Below, in pieces: positions 59,560 through 64,000 of a DNA stretch of 64,000 nucleotides. The position numbers and the translations under genes are program-made. The DNA is from Clostridium aceticum (GTDB taxonomy: Bacteria > Bacillota > Clostridia > Peptostreptococcales > Natronincolaceae). The notes beneath the pieces were generated by a model that worked only from the letters and a program-made list of their open reading frames with translations, was not told the origin of the DNA and did not search any database. The DNA lies in assembly GCF_001042715.1 (NCBI RefSeq), contig NZ_CP009687.1:921418-985417 (forward strand). Direction: 5' to 3'. Each line of letters begins with the position of its first letter. The first letter of the stretch is position 1.

Positions 59560-60737
59560 AAAAAGATTGGATAACACTGGATCAAAAATATGTTCTTCCC
59601 ACCTACGGTAGAATGTCTATCGTTGTAAAGAAGGGGGAGGGTATGTACATTACAGATGAAGAGGATCATACCTATCTAGACCTATTCTCTGGCTTAGCAG
59701 TAAATGTACTAGGACATTGCCATCCTCTACTTTTAGAAGAATTAAAGAATCAAAGTAATCAATTTGGACATATTTCAAACTTTTTTTATAACAAACCGGC
59801 TATAGAGCTGGCAGAAAAATTAGTAGAGGCAACTTTTCCTGGGAAAATTTATTTTGCTAACTCTGGTGCTGAAAGCACAGAAGCAGCAATAAAATATATT
59901 CATAAATATGGACAAGAAAACAATCGACAAGGAATTGTTGTATTCAAAAACAGTTTTCACGGAAGAACCCTAGGTGCATTGAAACTAACTAGAATGGAAA
60001 AGGTACAACAAGACTTTCCTACTCCTGGTTTCCCTGTACATGAGTTTGAGAAGGAAGACCTACAGCAATTAGAAGAAGTTTTCAAAAAACATCAACCAGC
60101 CGCCTTATTATTTGAACCTGTATTTGGTTCAGGAGGGCTACAGGTAATTTCTGTAGAGTTTATTGAAGGTGCTAGAGCTTTATGCGATCAATACAATGTT
60201 TTACTATGTATGGACGAAATTCAAACTGGTATGGGAAGAACAGGAGAACTCTTCGCTTACCAATATTCCAATGTTACTCCCGATGTATTGTTATTTGCAA
60301 AAGGTGTTGGAGGAGGACTACCTCTTGGAGGAATTTTGGTGGCAGAAAAGCTTGCCCACTACTTCAAAGAAGGAGATCATGGCACTACCTTTGCACCTAG
60401 TCCCATCGCTTCAGCTTTAGGTAAGAAAACAATGGAGATTTTACAGGAGGGAATCCTCGCTCAGTCTAAAGAAGTAGGAAACTACTTAAAAACTGAGCTA
60501 GAGAGGTTAAAGGATCAGTATCCAGAAATCATAGGAGAGATCCGTGGAAAAGGATTAATGCTGGGAGCTGTTATCTTAAAAAACCATGAAATTCTTAAAG
60601 GAAAATTTATAGAAAAAAATATCTTAGTGAATATGACCAATGTAAATATACTAAGACTGCTTCCATCTTTAATTATTGAAAAACAACATGTAGATACTTT
60701 TATTGAAAGTTTTGAAGAAATTATTAAAGAATGGTAA
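59556..60737 (+). CDS. Class III aminotransferase (acetylornithine/N-acetyl-DAP type)
   Basis: A 393-residue PLP enzyme: NSGAESTEAAIKYIHKYG, SFHGRTLGALKLT, EPVFGSGGLQV, LLCMDEIQTGMGRTG and the PLP lysine in LFAKGVGGGLPLGG. It resembles ArgD/acetylornithine aminotransferase; in this place it may act on N-acetyl-L,L-2-amino-6-oxopimelate, which in Firmicutes is usually done by the unrelated PatA. ATGA overlap with lysC. The deacetylase (dapL-type or YkuR) and dapF are not in the window. Confidence 0.85.
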   Translation: MKKDWITLDQKYVLPTYGRMSIVVKKGEGMYITDEEDHTYLDLFSGLAVNVLGHCHPLLLEELKNQSNQFGHISNFFYNKPAIELAEKLVEATFPGKIYFANSGAESTEAAIKYIHKYGQENNRQGIVVFKNSFHGRTLGALKLTRMEKVQQDFPTPGFPVHEFEKEDLQQLEEVFKKHQPAALLFEPVFGSGGLQVISVEFIEGARALCDQYNVLLCMDEIQTGMGRTGELFAYQYSNVTPDVLLFAKGVGGGLPLGGILVAEKLAHYFKEGDHGTTFAPSPIASALGKKTMEILQEGILAQSKEVGNYLKTELERLKDQYPEIIGEIRGKGLMLGAVILKNHEILKGKFIEKNILVNMTNVNILRLLPSLIIEKQHVDTFIESFEEIIKEW

Positions 60738-60843
60738 GAATATAGTTAAAGGGGCCAGTAGGTCCCTTTAACTTAAAATTATAGAAAAACAATAAAAAAT
60801 ACTTGATATTTATATATAATCTATGTTATACTTAAATAAGTAT

Positions 60844-60920
60844 GGGGGATTAGCTCAGCTGGTTAGAGTGCTTGCTTGACATGCAAGAGGTCGGTGGTTC
60901 GAGTCCACTATTTCCCACCA
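60844..60920 (+). tRNA. tRNA-Val (anticodon GAC)
   Basis: Acceptor arms GGGGGAT and ATTTCCC pair with two G-U wobbles; the D arm is TAGCTCAGCTGGTTAGAGT; the anticodon loop TTGACAT lies in CTTGC/GCAAG; the T loop is GGTTCGAGTCC. CCA is encoded. GAC reads GUC/GUU valine codons. Confidence 0.95.
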
Positions 60921-60930
60921 AACTTCTAAA

Positions 60931-60967
60931 AAAGACAACCTGAAATTATTTTAGGTTGTCTTTTTTA
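60931..60967 (+). terminator. Terminator of tRNA-Val
   Basis: AAAAAAGACAACCT and AGGTTGTCTTTTTT pair around a loop and end in a T run. The stretch from here to 61260 holds no supported gene. Confidence 0.9.
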
Positions 60968-61272
60968 TTTTTTTATCTGTGATAAAGTAAAAAAACTACT
61001 ATTCATTGTACACATGAAAGATAACAACAAAAGTGAGTTAGTGTTTGGGAAACTTCCGAAAAATTCCTCGTTAGAAAAATGAAATTCCATATCTGAAAGT
61101 ATGAAGCTTTAAAGTCCATTCTGATGAGTCTAATTATATAAAATAGTGATTTAAGGCTCATTACAACAGCTAATTATGAAAATCTTTTGACTTTTTCGGA
61201 GGTTTCTCTGGCATGATTCTTTACATAATAACCTCAGTGATGTAATGCTATAATGCAGAAATGGGTGATTAT

Positions 61273-61755
61273 ATGGTAGCAACACAGAAAAGAAAGAAGA
61301 TAAGGCTGAAAGACTATAAGTATAGCGAAAATGGAGTGTACTTTATTACTATATGTACTAAGAATAGACAAAATCTATTATGGGATGTAGGGGCGACCTG
61401 TGGTCGCCTTAATATAGAACCACCATTATCTGATCTTGGTAAAATTATTGATGGGGAGATACATAAAATTGATTCCATATATGAAAATGCTGAAATTAAC
61501 AAATATGTAATTATGCCGAACCATATACATATGATTATTATATTAAATGAGGGGATTAGGCGACCACAGGTCGCCCCTACAATATCACGAATTTTGCAAC
61601 AGTTTAAAGGTTCTATTACAAAACAAGTTGGATGTTCAATATGGCAAAAATCATTTTATGACCATATTATTAGAAATGAACTGGATTACCAAAAAATATG
61701 GCAGTACATCGATACGAATCCAGTAAAATGGAAAGATGATCAATACTATATATGA
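61273..61755 (+). CDS. REP-associated tyrosine transposase (Y1, IS200-like)
   Basis: A single-strand Y1 transposase of about 160 residues that acts on REP-type hairpins. HUH motif in MPNHIHMII, nucleophile tyrosine in KSFYDHIIR, and the ending YIDTNPVKWKDDQYY are typical of the RAYT group. Start set at ATG 61273; ATG 61261 is in frame and possible. Two 23-bp inverted copies of a GTAGGGGCGACC...GGTCGCC sequence lie inside the coding region and translate in frame. No flanking insertion ends were seen; RAYTs are often single-copy domesticated genes. Confidence 0.85.
   Translation: MVATQKRKKIRLKDYKYSENGVYFITICTKNRQNLLWDVGATCGRLNIEPPLSDLGKIIDGEIHKIDSIYENAEINKYVIMPNHIHMIIILNEGIRRPQVAPTISRILQQFKGSITKQVGCSIWQKSFYDHIIRNELDYQKIWQYIDTNPVKWKDDQYYI
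61387..61409 (+). repeat. REP-like repeat inside the transposase gene, left copy
   Basis: GTAGGGGCGACCTGTGGTCGCC plus T; GGCGACC and GGTCGCC also make a small internal hairpin. Exact reverse complement at 61558-61580. Confidence 0.88.
61558..61580 (-). repeat. REP-like repeat inside the transposase gene, right copy (inverted)
   Basis: AGGCGACCACAGGTCGCCCC plus TAC, the exact reverse complement of the copy at 61387-61409 over all 23 bp. The two could pair as a stem with a 148-nt loop. Confidence 0.88.
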
Positions 61756-61787
61756 CAGCTTATCTTTTCTATGGGAAATAAAATAGA

Positions 61788-61831
61788 CAAAAAAGAATGA
61801 CTATATACGTAATATAGCCATTCTTTTTTTA
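61788..61831. terminator. Hairpin terminator after the transposase gene
   Basis: AAAAAAGAATGACTATAT and ATATAGCCATTCTTTTTT pair with one mismatch around CGTA; T run at the end, A run at the start, so bidirectional. Confidence 0.85.
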
Positions 61832-61919
61832 TTTTCTAAAATATCAACACTTACCATTAACAAAGCCAAAAAATTAAGAAAGAAACACATAAAAATCTTC
61901 CAAATATTCCAACAAAATA

Positions 61920-61947
61920 TTGACATATGTCACAAATAAAGTATAAT
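61920..61947 (+). promoter_or_regulatory. Consensus sigma-70 promoter of the DUF134 gene
   Basis: TTGACA at 61920-61925, a 16-bp spacer and TATAAT at 61942-61947. Both hexamers equal the consensus. The -35 box lies inside the first TGACATATGTCA palindrome. Confidence 0.85.
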
Positions 61948-61971
61948 AAAAGTTAAAAGTGACATATGTCA
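61921..61971. promoter_or_regulatory. Two identical operator-like palindromes TGACATATGTCA
   Basis: A perfect 12-bp palindrome occurs at 61921-61932 (over the -35 box) and again at 61960-61971 (just after the likely transcription start), centres 39 bp apart. This is the layout of a repressor with cooperative binding. Candidate binders are the DUF134 helix-turn-helix protein or the MocR protein encoded downstream. Confidence 0.75.
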
Positions 61972-62000
61972 AAAACTAATTGGAAAGAGGTGAAAAAATT

Positions 62001-62375
62001 ATGCCTAGACCACGAAAATGGAGGAAAGTCTGTTGTTTGCCGGAGAGTGATCGATTTGGGCCGCTTGATGCTGTGAATAATGAGGAACATTTTGTTGTCA
62101 TGACTATTGATGAGTATGAAACCATAAGACTGATTGACTTAAAAGGCTTCACGCAAGAAGAGTGTGCAGGTAAAATGAATATTGCACGGACAACTGTTCA
62201 GGGGATTTATAATGATGCTAGAAAAAAACTTGCAGAGTCACTAGTGAATGGTAAGGTGCTGAGGATTGAGGGGGGAGAGTATAAGCTTTGTGAAGGTATG
62301 GAAAAATCCTGTACATGTGGTGGATGCCGAGGACTTAGATGTGGCGAAGCCTTTGCGGAGGACGGTTTTGAGTAA
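62001..62375 (+). CDS. DUF134 family DNA-binding protein
   Basis: About 124 residues from ATG 62001 ([15 protein letters not shown], the typical DUF134 start), with GAAAGAGGTG upstream. Residues about 40-90 hold a sigma-70 region 4-like helix-turn-helix ([44 protein letters not shown]). The C-terminus is cysteine-rich ([12 protein letters not shown]), a possible metal or Fe-S site. Family members are often next to FeMo-cofactor-type NifX/NifB-like genes, but none is visible here. Probably regulates its own promoter. Confidence 0.88.
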   Translation: MPRPRKWRKVCCLPESDRFGPLDAVNNEEHFVVMTIDEYETIRLIDLKGFTQEECAGKMNIARTTVQGIYNDARKKLAESLVNGKVLRIEGGEYKLCEGMEKSCTCGGCRGLRCGEAFAEDGFE

Positions 62376-63738
62376 ATATAGTTTGATTATAGACTATATA
62401 AGAAACTTATCGGAAGAAGAAAAAATAAAAACTGGACAAAAACTCCCTTCTGTAAGATTGCTTGCAGATAAATTTCAATGTAGCACTTTAACAGCAGTTA
62501 GAGCCTATAAAGAGCTAGAGCAAGAACATTTTATATACTCTGTTCCTAAAAGCGGCTATTACTTGGTGTCGAAGCATGAAAAAAAAGAAGATCTAAGTAA
62601 ATCTTCCATATACTTTTCTACAGTACTTCCAGATATACGTGTATTTTCTTATGATGAAATTCACCATTGTCTAAATCAAGTGATGGAAAGAGATAGGATG
62701 CAGTTATTCTCTTATGGAGAAATTCGAGGGTTGTCTTCTTTAATCGAAACCCTTATGAGGCATCTCCAAGACTATCAAATTTTTTGTAAATCTAATCAAA
62801 TTGTAGTTACCTCAGGAGTACAGCAAGCTGTAAATATATTAGCTAATCTTCAATTTCCCAATGGAAAAAATACTATTCTAATGGAAAATCCTACATACGA
62901 TAGAATGATTAAAAATTTGCAGTTATATTCAGCTAGAACCATAGGGATTAATAGAGATTTTAATGGGATTGATTTGGGTGCGTTAGAAAAAATTTTTCGA
63001 GAAGAAGATATCAAGTGCTTCTATATGGTACCCAGATTTCATGATCCAACCGGCGGTACTTATTCAATGGATCAAAAAAAAGAAATCTTAAGGTTAGCAC
63101 AGAAGTACGATGTCTATATTTTAGAGGATGATTACTTTCCGGATTTGGATACCAATACCCGCAATGATCCCATCTATTCACTAGATAATACAAATAGGGT
63201 AATTTATCTAAAAACCTTCTCAAAAATCTTATTACCTGATCTAAGAATTGCAGCAGTAGTCTTACCGGAGATACTAATACCACAATTTTTAAAATATAAA
63301 CAGTGTACGGATATTCGTACCTCCGTACTCCGCCAGGGGGCTTTAGATCTTTATATAAGTAATGGCATGTTTAAACGCTCAGTAACACGCTTAAGAAATA
63401 TCTATAAAGATCGCATGGATTATTTAAAGGATATTTGTAGTAGTTTTGATAGTGAAATTTTAGACGTAAATATTCCAGATACTGGTTTTTTTCTTTCGAT
63501 GCGATCTTCCAAGCCTATAGATTATGACATAATGCTATCTAAATTTAAAAAAGATGATATTATTATTAAAGATATTCGAGAAAGTTATTTACAAAAAAAT
63601 CAAGCAGTAGATTTATTAAAAATTAGTATTTGTAAGACAGACAATAGTCAAATTAAAGAGGGCATTTTAAAAATATATAATTACTTCCTAAATCAAAGAA
63701 CACTTCCAGCTAAAAGAAGCAAAGACTACGTTACCTAA
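62368..63738 (+). CDS. MocR-type regulator (GntR domain fused to aminotransferase domain)
   Basis: About 456 residues. The frame is open from 62266, but TTG 62368 with GCGGAGGACGG upstream is the better start; it overlaps the DUF134 stop by eight bases. Residues about 1-75 are a GntR helix-turn-helix ([35 protein letters not shown]) and the rest is an aminotransferase-like domain, with a likely PLP lysine in [15 protein letters not shown] and the EDDYFPDL Asp. Such regulators sense PLP and amines or amino acids. Target genes are not obvious. Confidence 0.88.
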   Translation: MSKYSLIIDYIRNLSEEEKIKTGQKLPSVRLLADKFQCSTLTAVRAYKELEQEHFIYSVPKSGYYLVSKHEKKEDLSKSSIYFSTVLPDIRVFSYDEIHHCLNQVMERDRMQLFSYGEIRGLSSLIETLMRHLQDYQIFCKSNQIVVTSGVQQAVNILANLQFPNGKNTILMENPTYDRMIKNLQLYSARTIGINRDFNGIDLGALEKIFREEDIKCFYMVPRFHDPTGGTYSMDQKKEILRLAQKYDVYILEDDYFPDLDTNTRNDPIYSLDNTNRVIYLKTFSKILLPDLRIAAVVLPEILIPQFLKYKQCTDIRTSVLRQGALDLYISNGMFKRSVTRLRNIYKDRMDYLKDICSSFDSEILDVNIPDTGFFLSMRSSKPIDYDIMLSKFKKDDIIIKDIRESYLQKNQAVDLLKISICKTDNSQIKEGILKIYNYFLNQRTLPAKRSKDYVT

Positions 63739-63762
63739 CTAAATAGTGGGGGAGATAACTTA

Positions 63763-63798
63763 GTGAAGTATTGGATAAAAGCAAACCTAGCTAATTAA
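63763..63798 (+). CDS. Possible 11-residue leader peptide
   Basis: GTG at 63763 follows TGGGGGAG at a good distance and opens an 11-codon frame (KYWIKANLAN) that ends inside the next terminator's left arm. It could be a leader peptide, or chance. No operon follows on the plus strand within the window. Confidence 0.2.
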   Translation: MKYWIKANLAN

Positions 63799-63842
63799 AT
63801 CTAGTAATATTTACATTTAAACGCTAGGTTTGTTTTTTTTAT
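63781..63842 (+). terminator. Terminator of the MocR gene
   Basis: AAACCTAGC and GCTAGGTTT pair across a 36-nt loop and are followed by a T run. Confidence 0.7.
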
Positions 63843-63916
63843 CCGAATTTTTGGTTAGGGTATAAGACCCTATGTACTTTCCGATGCTTCAATTGGCTGG
63901 AAGGAATTCACTGAGT

Positions 63917-64000
63917 TTATGCCTCTGCTTCTGCAAGTGATAATCCTAAAGCTTCACGCTTTTCTTCTATTCTTTCAATCATCTGCTGTGCTGCCTTATA
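63917..64000 (-). CDS. C-terminal end of a minus-strand protein (continues outside window)
   Basis: On the minus strand from the right edge an open frame gives QQMIERIEEKREALGLSLAE and ends with TAA at 63917-63919. Twenty-seven codons are visible, in a helical, charged C-terminus. Codon use looks normal. I cannot identify the family. The stretch 63843-63916 carries nothing else. Confidence 0.45.
   Translation of the reverse strand, partial: YKAAQQMIERIEEKREALGLSLAEAEA

Noticed and set aside
61387-61580. CRISPR-like or transposon-end repeats
   Set aside because: Only two copies, in inverted rather than direct orientation, with a single 148-bp gap; they fit REP hairpins instead.

Overview
The window reads as chromosomal DNA of a low-GC, Gram-positive anaerobe of the class Clostridia. 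The Alkaliphilus/Natronincola type is my inference from gene content; there is no rRNA to confirm it. Supporting signs are AGGAGG-type ribosome sites with frequent TTG/GTG starts, rho-independent terminators, lysine, cobalamin and Moco-type riboswitches, the acetylated DAP route to lysine, a spore-type SleB hydrolase, and many Mo/W and selenium genes.

Layout. 1-0.6 kb: end of a tyrosine recombinase and a broken IS66 transposase. 0.8-8.2 kb: a distinctly AT-rich block with a TorD chaperone, a Tat-exported DMSO-reductase-family molybdoenzyme (DmsA/DmsB), a polyferredoxin, TatA (short, easily missed), TatC and MoeA. 8.2-9.2 kb: a 230-bp MITE-like hairpin, tRNA-Thr and a cobalamin riboswitch with no cobalamin gene behind it. 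9.3-14.3 kb: a metallophosphoesterase, an unknown protein, an S-layer-anchored YcdB-like protein, a YbjQ protein and a PspC protein.

14.5-31.3 kb is a molybdenum/tungsten island. Three RNAs with an identical 19-nt core, which I assign to the Moco/Tuco riboswitch class, precede: (a) an ECF transporter operon with lipoproteins carrying sulfite-oxidase-like pterin-domain modules, an extracellular alkaline-phosphatase-superfamily hydrolase, a MobB-like protein and an APH-like kinase; (b) the TupABC tungstate transporter on the minus strand; (c) a BtuCD-type transporter of MolABC type with a DUF364 protein. A frameshifted TiaS-like gene, a small Cys protein and a MOT1 molybdate transporter follow. 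Operon (a) looks like an undescribed uptake or salvage system for the molybdenum/tungsten cofactor or a pterin part of it; this is the most interesting candidate here and it is inference.

31.4-41.3 kb: a DtxR/MntR regulator divergent from FeoAB, a D-threonate catabolism operon (DeoR regulator, DtnK kinase, PdxA2, GntP permease), and a selenium-type trio (YedE, TusA/YedF, DUF3343) divergent from a LuxR regulator with a 12-TM membrane domain. 43-50.4 kb: a candidate pseudoknot RNA, a NarL-type two-component system, three secreted TasA/camelysin-like proteins, a SipW-type signal peptidase with a long membrane extension, and a DUF5305 protein; together a probable surface-fibre or biofilm locus. 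50.5-54.2 kb: 3-methyladenine glycosylase, PlsC, a Nit2-like amidase and SleB. 54.4-60.7 kb: a lysine riboswitch and asd-dapA-dapB-dapD-lysC-aminotransferase. 60.8-64 kb: tRNA-Val, a REP-associated transposase carrying an inverted repeat in its own gene, a DUF134 regulator behind a strong promoter with two TGACATATGTCA palindromes, a MocR-type regulator, and the tail of a minus-strand gene.

A MITE-like repeat built around GTCATCCTGAG and GAAGGATCTT occurs three times (about 13.9, 38.0 and 52.9 kb). No CRISPR array, rRNA or prophage was seen.
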